64,000 nucleotides of DNA, taken from contig NC_134572.1 of assembly GCF_050947875.1 (NCBI RefSeq), positions 131,252,105 to 131,316,104 of the forward strand, in the 5' to 3' direction. This DNA comes from Dermacentor variabilis. Taxonomy: Eukaryota; Arthropoda; Arachnida; Ixodida; Ixodidae. A program made the position numbers and the translations under genes. A model generated the notes under the pieces. That model was not told the DNA's origin. It was given only the letters and a program-made list of their open reading frames with translations, and did not search any database. The stretch's first letter is position 1, and the number at the start of each line of letters is the position of its first letter. This document shows, in pieces, positions 33,321 to 45,380 of the stretch.

Positions 33321-35480
33321 AACTAAACAAATCTACTCTACTTATTTGGAATGTGAGAGCACTAATGTACGTGAGTTCATTTCTAACTTTGCAACATGCT
33401 TTACAATGTCATAGGTATTGGAAGATGCATATGTCACAAAGAAGTAAGTCGTTAATTGATCATCTCAATAAAAGTCGAACTTGTCTCTCTTATATGTCAA
33501 AACTTATGCTTACTTTTCAAATATTGCTTCAAATATTTCATTTTTGCGAATTCTTGCTTTAAATAATCCATGACCTTCTCGACAGCAACCTCACGCCCCT
33601 TTCAACAGACAGTCATATAACTACTGGATTCATGGTCATTCTGTCGTAGTTGGTAAAGGCATTACTTTAAAAGGGAGCCAGCAATAACAACATTGTTGTC
33701 TGCACTGCGGGGAATGCTGCTGTCACAGTACACGAGTTCAAAGCCCAAAGAATAGCTGAAGTCTGAATTTTTGTTTTCATTTTTTTTTGCAATCCCTGTA
33801 AGCAACTGGCACTCTTTCAAGTCCTGCCCGTGCCTGACTCATAATTTCCTTGTTTCTGAAAATTTTAACAATGTCTCACGTTCAGTTTTTTTAAGACGTC
33901 GTGCAAATTCTGTACGCCATCCATCAAATAGGCTTTCAGCTCCTCTGCAATGCTTGACAAGATGTTTCTACAAAGGCACTAATTAACCTACACCGCCTAA
34001 ACTCACCATCACCGACAATAACATAACGTACAATCCCATGCAAAGTAAATCTCGACGCCAAGAACAATTGCTATTTTCTTCTATGTCGACTTACCTCGCA
34101 TGCAACTAATATTTAGCTATAAGTAGTTCAATGATTGTTCGCGTGCACTGTTTCAATATGCACGAACCAGGAGACACAAGTATATCGTTCTCGTCATTAT
34201 GAACAAACATTTTTTATTATAAATATATGGATGATATGATTTCCCTCCCAATACAAGCAACACCTCTCATAGTCTCGTTGTGCGTAACGCGTACCGCCTA
34301 TTTAAAATTGCACAATCGGCATGCAGACGCCGCCCTGCCCTAGCTTCGTACACCATGCACTTTTGGAAGCGCTATGAGTGGTGAAAGGAATGAACTCACT
34401 TACGCCATCTCACAAGTAACTTGCAGCACTGCTGAAGATGCGAGGTTTACACAGGCAATATTCTGGTGCAGCTGAACAAAGTTCTGGACGCAGTGGTTGA
34501 TTTGTGGGTAGATTAGATAGCTTTGCGTCAGACCTGATGCGTCACGGCGATAGGCGGTGCCTTAGGTCTCATGCTATGCGTTTATAGCGTGGAGAACTAT
34601 GACGGCTACCACCGGTTAACCTGACTGCCGAAAGAAATCACAATGGCCACATGGTTCCGACCGCCTGGTTCGGTCCGAATTCGTGCTTTCTACTTGCGGT
34701 CTACCGTGACAAGAAATAAATACTGAAAAACTCCCATCTATTTTGCTCATCTCCCCTTGAAAACAAACCATGAGCTATGTTTTGTCGTTATTACTGAGAT
34801 CAGCTGTTTGTTCTGACATTGCTACATCTCTAACAGACGGCGGTAAGGTGGCAAAGTTGTCCCATTTTAACCTATGAAATGACGCCACATCATTAGCATT
34901 GATGATGGGTTGGCAATGCGGATCGCTGTAAAGGCCAAATAGTTGATTGAATTATTATTTTAATACTACTCTCTACACGGGACGTGATAACTGTATGCTA
35001 AAACGTCCATCTATCTGCATGCCAACCATTGTCAAGGGGAGAGGTGGCGCATGCGCAGTGGACGTAGCGAATCACGAATCTCGATAATGGTTGCCCCAGG
35101 GTAGAGAACCGCTGTTTGGGGAATTGTCTTTGGTGGAATCTCCAGAAATTAAATATTTCCCTTTTTTTTTATTCCAGGACAACAGACGTTACTTGAGTTG
35201 AAGTTGTTTGTTGAGGACAGGAAAGAGCACAGAAAGAGTGCTAGTATGCGCCAAATATTTTTAAATCTCCTTGGTATGCACGCAGTTACCTACAGAGACA
35301 GCGTCATTCGGGAACCGATTTTCATATAAACGCCACTGAGCGTTCAGGGTGCCATGCTCTAATAGAGACAGCAGATGCCGTATTCACGGGCATTTTCTTT
35401 CGAAGATGCTTTCACTTTCGCGAAACTTCACGAGGCTGCCACCGGACGCATCGGCGTCCGCGACTTGACAGCGCGGACGA
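33321..35480. other. Unannotated interval, nothing recognised
   Basis: No supported gene. Only short frames and T-rich tracts. Confidence 0.35.
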
Positions 35481-35616
35481 ATGCACCTTGGAGGGCTACC
35501 GTTGTTTTTTTATTATTGCGAAGAATTTTTTTGCCTCGTTTCTGGCGCTTCGCGGGAGGTCGGCAGGTCTTTCCTCTCTCGCCACACTTCACACCTCTGT
35601 AATAAAAAAAAAAAAG

Positions 35617-35692
35617 CACGACCGACAGTGGAAGCGAACCTCTGCCAACGAGCTTAGCAGGCCAACACTCTAAGCACTATGCTACGGGCGCT
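35617..35692 (-). repeat. tRNA-like sequence, probably a SINE head or pseudo-tRNA
   Basis: On the minus strand, CCCGTAGCATAGTGCTTAGA resembles a D arm, GGCCTGCTAAGC an anticodon arm with GCT at the anticodon position, and GAGGTTCGCTTCC a T-arm. The acceptor ends do not pair well and there is no long variable arm as expected for tRNA-Ser. An A-run follows at the low-coordinate side. Not a functional tRNA gene in my reading. Confidence 0.5.
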
Positions 35693-35870
35693 TTATTTCT
35701 TTCTTTATAGAGTTCACTACACCATTGCGAAACATTTGCAACAGCAGTGATATTTCCGTTCAAGTGGCTTTCTTTAAACACGCGCTCCAATAACCAAATA
35801 AATAACGAAAGTTAAAACTTCCTCAAACATTCAAGCTCACCAAATACCGTGAGCCAGTGTTGCGGCTCAG

Positions 35871-36038
35871 GTTAAACTCTGTATGCCTCGCGGATATGTG
35901 CAACGCTTTCAACAAAGCGCTCTCTGACAAAATGTACGTTAATGTCGGCATGACGTATCTGCACCCTCGTTTCCCAGCGGCAGTGAAGCCCGAGGATCAT
36001 GAGCACGTCGTAGAGGATGCTGTCCTCGTCGTCTACAG
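35871..36038 (+). CDS. Candidate internal exon of a host gene (168 bp)
   Basis: A GC3-rich open stretch is bounded by GGCTCAG at the acceptor side and CTACAG|GTAAGA, a consensus donor, at 36039. The length is a multiple of three and both ends split a codon in the same phase, so the exon would be symmetric. The translation has coding-like composition: CLADMCNAFNKALSDKMYVN, TYLHPRFPAAVKPED, EHVVEDAVLVVY. The ending resembles the E-x-x-V-V-V-Y segment in the N-terminal lobe of M13 (neprilysin-like) metallopeptidases, which are numerous in ticks, but that is a weak guess. The acceptor lacks a strong pyrimidine tract. No neighbouring exon was recognised. Confidence 0.35.
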
Positions 36039-36059
36039 GTAAGACTAGATCACACGCAT

Positions 36060-36790
36060 ATTCCACTGTGGGTATGCGCCACAGTCACTCAGGAGAACAA
36101 CAACAACAATATTTATCTCGTACCAAAGCCAATTAGCTCTTGGAGATGTTTGGTGCATGGGCCCCTTGCTACTTTCTCGTCTTCTTTCCTCGCGACACCT
36201 CGCACGCTGGGCGCTTTGTTAGACTCCATTGTCTGCGGGATAGGCACATATACCTCATCTCTTTCATACTAGTATCCAACGCTAGGCTCAAACTGTGACG
36301 TTGCATCGTCTTCATTATTTCATTGCTGGAGTACAAATGCCCTCGCCGTTTTAACATCAGCCACATGGTACAAACATAGGTACGTACGTACAATTGTATA
36401 ACATTAAGTCGCAGATAAAAACGCAAACCCTATTTTTCGCGCCAACGCCTGTTCAGTACCTATACAGAATACAATTATCGCCATGTATAAATTCACGTTT
36501 AGCGGCTGCAGTAGACATCATGCCATTGCCGTCAACGATCGCGATCAAATGTGTTCGGCGTCTTCCTGCTGTTTGCACACACGTACGCTCGCATCACGCA
36601 CAATCACTGCACAAAAACGCGTTGGTCTACCTGGAAAACCTTTGCGGAGCCCCAAACAATGCCGGATAGCTAGCTACCTGCAAAATGCTTTTGATAACAC
36701 CCATTCTCGCAGTGCGTGGGAACTGCATCTGTAGTGGCGCGAGTACGGAGTGACGCTCTTGTTTCTTGCGCAGCACTTCCGGTTGACCTC
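36060..36790. other. Unannotated interval after the candidate exon
   Basis: Contains an AACAACAACAAC run at 36098-36110 and short frames on both strands. Nothing recognised. Confidence 0.35.
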
Positions 36791-36866
36791 CTGAGACGAC
36801 CGGGGATGAAATTCAAAATAAGTCAGAATAGAAAAAATGGTGCAGTAAAATATTCGTATTTCATTT

Positions 36867-36925
<59 letters not shown>

Positions 36926-37463
36926 CATAACTTTAGAAACAATTTGAGCCACTGAAGTTTTTGGAATAATTATAATTAATTAGAAATCACTGAGACGACC
37001 GGGCACGAAATTCAAGTTCTGAAAAAGAAAATAGAAGAACAGTACAGCTGAAAATTCGTCGGTTTCATCGTAGATCTGATATCAGAGCATAAGTTTAATT
37101 ACAAGTTGAGTTACTGAAGTCTCTGCAATAATTATAATTATTATATATCACTGAGAGAAGCGGGGACGAAATTCAACATAATTGAGAAAAGATAGAAAAA
37201 CATAGCACAGTACGGTATTCATGAGGTTCACTATAAATATGATACCAGAGCACAGATTTAGTTACAACTTCGATACTGAAGTGTCTGAAATAATTATAAA
37301 TCCCTGAGACGACCGGGGACAAAATTCAATATAGATCAGAAAGAAATTAGAAACAATAGTACAGTACAAAATTCACGGGTTTCATTATAAATACGATACC
37401 AGAGCAGAAGATTAGTTACAAGTTACTCAAGTATCTGGAATAATTACGAATAAATAAATATCA
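36791..37463. repeat. Four-unit tandem repeat, ~160-bp unit, with a (TA)n expansion in unit 1
   Basis: Units begin with CTGAGACGACCGGGG or a close variant at 36791, 36990, 37151 and 37304; a degenerate start occurs at 37464. Units 2-4 are 161, 153 and 160 bases. Unit 1 is 199 bases because it contains (TA)n at 36873-36920. Shared landmarks are GAAATTCAA, a purine-rich middle, GATACCAGAGCA, TTAGTTACAA, ACTGAAGT and GAATAATTATAA. Similarity is about 75-80%. This looks like a short satellite-like array. Confidence 0.92.
36873..36920. repeat. (TA)n microsatellite inside tandem unit 1
   Basis: Uninterrupted TA repeats at the position where units 2-4 have a short AT-containing stretch. Confidence 0.95.
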
Positions 37464-39660
37464 CTGATTACCGCATACCAAAGCACAGAATCGTAGACTT
37501 TGGAGACCCGCCACATGAGCATCACTTTGGCGAAATTCCTGGAAACCGGGAAGTAGAAATTGGAAGTAATGACGTCATTAATGACGTTACAAACAAGAAG
37601 GTTGCATGATAATTAACCGGCCAATTAATGGAAAGTAGTTGCTTCCGAGTTCGGTTCGTGCGTTGCGCTTGCCTAAAGCTAACCCGAAGAACAATAACGG
37701 CGAGGTGCGAGTGACACTAAGAAACACCTGAGCCAAGGATTAGGGTTGCCTACGATTTTTTTTTTCTATAAAGATATCGCACATGAAGTGCAAGCACGTT
37801 CTGGGTCCGTAGCCGGAGGCTAGTAGTGGGTCATTTTGGCAATTATTAGCCAGAAGCGGGGAAGCTAATTCGCTATTGCTATTGGTTCAGGAGCCCTGCA
37901 GCTTCGACAACCCTGCAAGGATTAACTGAAGCAGCGTACAGCAAACAACATGGTTTAAAAAACGTGCGCTGAGTCTTACTGGATGCACCGCCCAGTAAGC
38001 ACATTACCTACACTTCACACGATGTATGTTTGCACTGAGACGCGACTAATTATCGTTGCAATTTAGCTGATGGCCGGCGCTGTAATCAGTGGTAGCTCAT
38101 CATGATGCTTCGGAATTAACTACAATGATTCTACGGATCACAGACTATGACCAGGATAAAAAGCAAACTAAGACACAGACGAGGCCTCAATAAGAGAAAA
38201 ACAATGATGGCTTTCGCGTATGTCTCACCAAGTATTGGGCTCGAGTTCAAGCCCAGTCGTCGTCTGTCGGGCACCGGCTGAACCACGAATAGTGTGGACA
38301 GCACCGCGCATCGTCTGATACACCCTGCATGTTTACATGTGCGCATACGGCGCGAATTTCTTCCGTCTTTGTAGCACGGCCGTAAAACCTAGTCGGCATT
38401 TTTTTTCACTATGTACAGAAGCATTAAACCTTGCGCTGCCGTCTTTGCGCTGTAGTAAGATCGCTGACTGTCCACGTTGAGTGCGTGATATGTGACCGTC
38501 GCAGCCTGCGTTCTCCACAGTCAAACTAATGTTATTGTTTATGTGCCTTGAGTAAGGCACAGAATGCATTTTCTCTCGTTTTAAAGGAAGAAAGATGTTA
38601 CAGCGAAACGTGGGTATCGCGCTTTAGCGACTTGTCGCGATATCCCCCTGTTAATCTATGCAACATGAGCGAGGTGGTTTGAATATCACTCAGCAATAAA
38701 AATAAAGCATCGCTAACAAGCACTCATTATCGTGTCAGACACTTTACGTGAGGATGACTGCATCATCGTAGTAATCGCGTGAATTGAATAACTCTCGCCT
38801 AATGGTTATGCCGAGGCCCGAGGGTATCTTTATTATGTGGTTATGATGCCCCGAGGTCAAGCTTATTTTGTCTTGCAAGTTAACTGTGGGCTTTTGTGTT
38901 TGGTTCGCGGCTACAAAAAAGAAAGATGAAATAAGTATTACTGAGGATCGTACGCAACAGCAGTCTCTAAACGCAGGACGTCATAACACTGAGTTGAAAG
39001 GCGGTTACTATACTTACCTTTCGCTCTTTGGTGTGGATTTGCTAGGTGGACGAAAAATAGCAGCCGTTATTAACTGAAGTGAAGCAACCTAATGTTTTTA
39101 CCCTCTCAAGTAATTTCGAATTTGCGCGTAACCATGCTAGGGCGGCTTTGTGCCTAAATTACGCGTTTTTAGCACTTTTGCCATAGAAGCACACTCGCCT
39201 GGAGCAACCTGGTGGTCCTCGTAACATTCTATCACTCACAGGGACCTAGCTTGTTTAATTTAACTCTGTAGCTGTTTGTGTTTCACAGCGAGTTAAAAAA
39301 AGAGAGGCCGAGATGTATGCCAAAAATTGGTGCTTAAAGGGCGTGCTACCTTGCTACATTTACTTCGTTGTACAGGGATGTTGAGTGTTGCGCAACCAGT
39401 GAAAGATTCTCCGAGAATGAGGGAAATATTAAGTTATAGGGCAAATTTAGCAGATCAGGTGGAATGCCATCGAAACGTTCACAATAGACCCCAAAGAAGT
39501 ACCAAAACACACACTGTTTGGATGAGTGCCACACCTCCGTCAAATGGGAGTTTGCGCTTCCTTCAAGTAAAAAAAAGTAACTTCGGTGCATTTCTTGCAA
39601 AAAATGCCGCATCTGTAGGCAATGTATAATCAATTCACTGCAGCCATCGCGCTTCATTAC
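37464..39660. other. Unannotated interval, nothing recognised
   Basis: No supported gene. Short frames at 38131-38569 and 38868-39077 have no family. Confidence 0.35.
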
Positions 39661-39671
39661 AAAAAAAATTG

Positions 39672-39990
39672 AAGGACGCTTAAGATTCGCCTTTAAGAGT
39701 GGAATGCGATAGCATTCTAAAATCTCTGACTGCTTCTCACGCTTCCCAGCAACTGGAGCGCATGTAACGGTAATGTTTACCGGGAAACGCTGGCCGCGCG
39801 CGCTATGCTTGAAGGTGGGCTTTCTGGTAGAAACGCAGCCTTTTGCGTCGGCCGCGATACGACGGAGGCGAGCGGAAGCTACAGGTATTGCAAGGAAATG
39901 CGTGCGCAGGCTCCGTGTCCCCCGAGACACCCGTGAGCCTGGACGCGCGAATGGCGGACGCCGCGGCCGGTTTGTGAGGGGCACAAACGC
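39672..39990 (+). repeat. Dispersed GC-rich repeat (ACGCTTAAG...CTTTAAGAGTGGAA)
   Basis: Begins GACGCTTAAGATTCGCCTTT then AAGAGTGGAATGCGATAGC and becomes GC-rich (CGCTGGCCGCGCGCGC, CGGACGCCGCGGCCGG). The first 30 bases match an antisense fragment at 10486-10520, and its texture fits an interspersed tick repeat. A 212-codon minus-strand frame that crosses it is probably composition-driven. Confidence 0.45.
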
Positions 39991-40204
39991 TGGAAAAAAA
40001 AAACGTTTTTTTTTTTTCAGTTTTCGCGTAGCATAATTATGTTTTCTCGCATAGTCAAATTACAATCAGAGAGCTATCATGTCCGTGGGTTGTGCGTAAG
40101 TCATAGATTACGATTTTTGAACTTACTTTAGCGTGAGAAAGTGATTTAGTTCAATAAATTCCTTGCGTCACGTGGAGAGCCTGGGTATGGGTGGTTCGAA
40201 AATA

Positions 40205-40290
40205 TTTTCGCCGAATCGACGGCCGACGCCAATATAGGCTATTCTGCGACATGGGCTCCGTAACGCTTTGGCGTTAATAACTCGGCCGCA
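40205..40290. repeat. Possible fragment of a GC-rich interspersed repeat
   Basis: GACGGCCGACGCCAATATAG followed by TTCTGCGACATGGGCTCCGT and AACGCTTTGGCGTTAA resembles a repeat texture I associate with tick DNA. There is no second copy in this window, so confidence is low. Confidence 0.25.
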
Positions 40291-40469
40291 TCGTTCACAA
40301 TGGAGCGCCACAAAGCGCGTTTGAATGCATGCCGCCGATAGCCTATATCCACACTAACTCGTCGATGCTACTGCTGCATTTAGCTCGATCTCGAGGCTAA
40401 TTGCATGATCATTACTGGAAATGTTTTGAAATAATTTCCACTGCATAGAATTCACATCCAGTGTATTTC

Positions 40470-41520
40470 TTGCTTTATTCATTTATTCAAGACATTCCTT
40501 ACGGAAATGCCTCGGGGACGCGGCAAAAGACATTGAACGTGCCTGACTGGGCCGCGCCACCCCAGGCAGCTGCGGTCACAGAACCACATAATGCAGTGAC
40601 AAAAGTTATAGAATGGAAATGCGGCAATTTGAAGCATGGTAAAATTGAGACATCATTATTTTTTTTACATCAATCACATATTAATACAGGTACATACAGG
40701 TACGTGATAGAGCTAGGTATTTCGAAGCAGCAGTCATCCGGGTACAGAACATACACCAGACTTTCACAATGAAAGCAACGACTCGCAGAGTAAACGGAAA
40801 CCAGCTAAAATCAGTCCGGCACTATCTTCAGCTTGTATTGAGAAAAAAATTCCTGAACTTTTTTTCTGAGTTTCTACGCCTAGGAAGCTGTAACGAGTGC
40901 GTCAGCTATTTTCGGATATTCGTTTAGTAGATCTGGTATATTAAAACTTAGTTTTTTATCACCATATTTTGTTCGGGAACGTTGCCTCGGTATTAAATTC
41001 TTTCGTAGGTAGCACGGACCTGGTTTCGCTTGATATTGGTTTGGAATGTTGTAGTTGTTCGGTGCTGGTCCAAAATTGCTAAGGCCAGTTTATATTTATA
41101 CAATTGATGAGTAGGCAATAATTTATTTGATTTAAAAAAGAGTGTAGTGTCTTCCGAAAGTTCCACACTTCCAATTGCACGCACCGCTCGTTTCACAAAG
41201 AAAAAAGACGGTCTAGGTTAGTCTTAGTCGTTTTTTACCATACAAAAGAACAGTACCATAACCTGGAATGAAGAAGCGCGCAGTATACCTGACTTTTCAC
41301 ATACCTTACTCCATTTAAAATTCCAACGGCTGACCCTAGCTCACTTCGGAGCTTGTCATTGTCAGGCGTCCATGAAAGTTTTTCTAGAAATCTCACCCCC
41401 AAAAATCTAACTGATAGAGATTGTTCGACGGTGACGTTCTGAAATTTTAAATCTAATTTTGCTGTCAGCTGGGTCCGTAGCAGCCCGACAGGTAAACATC
41501 TCGTTTTACTGATTGCACCC
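40470..41520 (-). mobile_element. LINE C-terminal and 3' UTR fragment
   Basis: On the minus strand from 41450 downward: VRFLGVRFLEKLSWTPDNDK, LRSELGSAVGILNGVRYV and LLHSRLWYC, the thumb/C-terminal region of a CR1/Jockey-like reverse transcriptase. After a frame change come KRAVRAIGSVE, NKLLPTHQLYKYKLALAIL, then FNIPDLLNEY, the typical end of the polyprotein near 40930. The rest down to about 40470 is a plausible 3' UTR, ending at an AATAAATGAATAAA-like tail (antisense TTTATTCATTTATT near 40480). The catalytic core is missing upstream. Confidence 0.7.
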
Positions 41521-44387
41521 AGGCGCTATAGATCGTTCACAACCATAATTGCGGCTCAAGGTGCATGAGCGATTGTTGTAAAAGTTAATTTTTTTTTTAC
41601 ATATACAAATGTTAGAAATCTGTAGCACCATCAAAGAAATTCGGATCTGCTGTGTGCCTTCTAGTCGCACAAGGAAAGAAATCTGCAGGGATGTCCTTTT
41701 TTCAAGGTACACTATTGAATTAAACCGCAGAGTTCCCGGGTCGTTAACGCCCTTTGCGTTCACTGTGACGGCACTGGTCAAAATTTCAAGCTCCCTCATA
41801 TGTAACCATAGATATTAAAGCGAAACTTTTTAGGACAACCCTTCTCGGCATTGTTGACGGTGGCTGTTCGCTGCTGACTGCTGCTGCTACTGTCTTGCTG
41901 AATCGCTCGCACAAAGAAATCAAAGAAAAAAAATGTCCAGAATATCACACACTCTGGTAATAGATGTTATGAGAAGCATTTTACAGATAGCTGGCTATCT
42001 GGCGTCGACTGGAGTTTCGCAAAGCGTTACCAGGTGATGCAACCTGTTAGTACAAGGCAATCAGTTCTGTTTATGCCGCGATCGCAGTGTGGGAAGGCCT
42101 CAGTGAGACGACCGCGATGCTGACGACGATCGCATCGCAGCGGCGGCATGGTTTCTACAGCAGCGGTTCGACACGACTTTATGACATGCCGATTAATGAT
42201 ATCTACATATGCACACACTGGAGAGGGCGTATGGGAGAGAAACAGGAATTGTATTGGCCTCTGCGGTTAAGCGTTTTATAATCGTCCTTATCTATGATGT
42301 ATGTCATGTTGCGTATGATAAAACGACGATGCCATTCGTACTCTAGTGAAGAAAGGATAAAACGTGTTCAACCTGCACCGATCATGAAAGCGGTTAAATG
42401 TAGCGCAGCGTAGCAATAGCTGATACAGGGAAAGGACTGGGGAACTTGGGCCGATCCCGACTGCAGGTGAAACGCAGTGTCCCGAAGTGCCAGCTGTCCT
42501 GAGAGAAGGATGCGAGAAACTGGCACGTGATACACCCGCCAAAGCTCTCAAAGAGGTACTGTGCGTTTACAGGAAAGAAGTATGCACGCAATTGCGTCCT
42601 AATGTACTCAACGTCGCAGTGCTGTGCTAGGTGACCGAGGTTTGATGCCACCGTCGGTCACGCATATCTCGTCATTGAAGGAGCTCAAAGCCAGGCGAGA
42701 GAGGAGCCTACTACCAGCGTGCCTGCATGACAAATCACACGCAGGTAAAAGGTGAACGATGTTGCGGTTATCATAATGGTCGTTTGGCCCATCCAGCCGC
42801 CCGCAGTATCTCAGAAGCTACAACATTTTGATGATCACGAAGTCGTGGGTTACATACCAGGACACAGCGACCCCATTATAAGGCGTACCTTTCATTTAAC
42901 GAAAGCTCAAGAACTCTCGGTGGTACACATTATTCTGGATCGCTCTGATACGGCGTGCCTGATAACCCACTGTGTAATTTCGTTATGTGAAGCCTCCAAA
43001 TTTATTTATTTTTGCCCAACAGAGACCATCTCTGGAACGTATAAACATATCTAACCGTGAACGCTTTTATATTTTTATTTACAAAGATCAGGCGTAATAA
43101 TATATATTCATTTTTCTTCACCTAAAATTGTTTTCTCTTTCTTGATATTGCTGATTACCTGAAGCAGAAACATGCGTTTAGCAAAGCACGTCAGCTTACC
43201 TGCATAGCTCTGCCATTTGAGTACTTCACAAACACTTCCTCTTGTTTCTCAAGCATGCAAACAAACACGCACAGAGTGCATGCCGAACGAGGAAAGGTAA
43301 GCAAAGGTGCCCAAAGCACTGAGAAGCGAAGCAGCGTTGGAAACTTGATGTTGCGTACTTTTTTTTTTTAAGGGAGCAGTTTTTATAATTTCCTTGGAGC
43401 TGCGGTTGCTCTTTAACAAGCAAGAAACAACTGGACGCTACGATGGAGCCACAGCCACGAATAGTTCTGCAAGCATGTGAACAGTGAACCAACAAACGCA
43501 GAGCTTTTTGTTTTTAACCGCATTTCACAGCCGTTCAGCGTGAGTTGTTTCTTCTTTCTTTCTACAAATTCGGAGCAAGCGTGCACCTAACTAACATGTG
43601 ATTACTGTATTTTATCTTACCTAACGCTTCTACATGCTACGATCAGCAAAGAATATGGAATAAATTTCGTTTCTTGTTTCTTAGTGTGCCCGTTCGCTGG
43701 ATTACTTCTTGCTGTTTTGCTTTTGGTAAAAGTTATTTATTATTCTTTCTGTGACCTCTACCAACACATTTCTTCTATTTTGGGAGTCGATACAATAGTT
43801 GCCAATTAATTGTTTCCCAAGATGCTCTTTCTGCACTTTCGCATGGAAGTCACCCATGGCGCCAGTTCACTAATTTCTTATCTTTATCATTGGCAATTCA
43901 ACGTCGTCCTTTTTCAACGTCCTCCACATCATCATCATAACTGGAGGCCAGAGCGTCCAGTCATGACGATGTACGACCTCTGCGAGTCACGGCTTGAAGT
44001 ACCGTTTATTTATACCGCCTATATAGCTTTTTATGGGGAATTCTAGACGTTAATTATTCATGTGGTTTCCACCGATGTTTCCCGTTATGTCCTTATGAAT
44101 TAGATCCCTTAATATCACTTATTTGGATGGCCTCCAGTGCAAAGGACTTACATGAGAGTGTCGATGTGGGCTTGTTGGGCGGTCATCTTGAAATTATCGA
44201 GTCGTAGCCTACAGAAGGCACATTCACAGAAGAAGGCGCATAATGGTTAAACGCACACAGCGCTACTTGCGGTTGTCTTTATTTCCTGTTTATATTACGT
44301 GGAAGCAGCGAAATTTATACTAAAGAGTAAAGAAAAGGAAAATTCCAGAACGAAAACAGCATTACTAATCTTGCTTCGTAACGTCTT
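41521..44387. other. Unannotated interval, nothing recognised
   Basis: Includes overlapping open frames at 41506-41818, 42288-42651 and 42752-43054 without recognisable domains. No repeats I can define. Confidence 0.35.
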
Positions 44388-44500
44388 CAGAGAAAGAGAA
44401 AAGGCTGGAAGGTTAATCAGATGAATCCTTCCCGTTTGCTACCCTGCACTTGTGAGAGGGAAATGGGCATATAGAGGTTAGGTATAGGACAGAGACAGAA
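44388..44500 (-). repeat. Dispersed repeat family B, copy 2
   Basis: Read on the minus strand: CTCTCACAAGTGCAGGGTAG, CAAACGGG, then CTGATTAACCTTCCAGCC and a CTCTTTCTCT tail. This matches the copy at 21180-21312 in order and spacing. Confidence 0.7.
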
Positions 44501-45117
44501 AGCTAAAAAAAATATAACTGGAAGGGCGTCCCAATATGAGTCGTTCACAAAGCTTGGTGCACCTCGAGAAGCGCATAAGCACTTGCACAGTCTACTGACA
44601 CGATGTGCAGTCCTGTAAATGTGCAGAATTGCTGTAGATGCTATACACGTTTTATTGCCGCTTGCGCAAGAATGCGCTCACTACTCAGCCATCTATGTGC
44701 CCCGCCAGCTCTCTTAACTCCAGTTAGCCCACTATCAGGTCATGGCTGATAATTCCTCCGAGCGTCCTGCTAAACTAGCTTAAATCGACAGGGTCTGTGC
44801 GCGTGCACAACATTGCGAGGTTAAATTTGCATTGGCGGCCTGTCGTGATCAAGGAAATCTGAAAATTTTCTGCGGCATCACAGGTTGACCACCGCCTTCG
44901 TGTGGTTCTCTGCAGCTAATGGGGAAAGATTAAGCGGGTTAATATGTGAGATTCATGATGGAGATAGCGGTGTGATACTTTATCTGACACGGCTATTCTT
45001 GCTCTGGCCTAGACAGACTACATGTGATATAATTTTTCGTCTTTTGTGGATATCCTGATTCAAACAGGGTTAATAGGAGCAAGGGCGAAAGTAAATCTCA
45101 CTCTGTGTTGACATCCA

Positions 45118-45366
45118 TTGAATTGAATGGGATTGAGTTCGGGGGTTTTATGTGCCAGAACCTCGATTCGATTAATACCCACGCCGTAGTGGGGACTCGG
45201 GATTAATCTGGACCACCAGGGCATCTTTAGCGTGCCCCCAATGCACGGACACGGGCGTTTTTGCATTTCGCCCCCATCGAAACGCCGTCGCCGTGGCCGA
45301 GATTGGATCCCGCGACCTAGTGCTTAGCAGCGCAATACTAAAGGTGCTAAACCACTGCGGCCAGTA
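45118..45366 (-). mobile_element. Ruka-related SINE variant with 14-bp target duplication
   Basis: TGTGTTGACATCCA at 45104-45117 and TGTGTTGACTTCCA at 45367-45380 bracket the copy (one mismatch). The body is a recognisable variant (GGGGGTTTTATGTGCCAGAA, GCCGTAGTGGGGACTC, CCACCAGGGCATCTTTAGCG, TTTCGCCCCCATCGAAACG). The tRNA-like head (antisense GAGATTGGATCCCGCGACC) is at the high-coordinate side. It differs from the main copies enough to be a distinct subfamily. Confidence 0.88.
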
Positions 45367-45380
45367 TGTGTTGACTTCCA

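Noticed and set aside
39346..39984. 212-codon minus-strand ORF
   Set aside because: It crosses the start of a dispersed repeat and changes composition midway. No domain or start context supports it.
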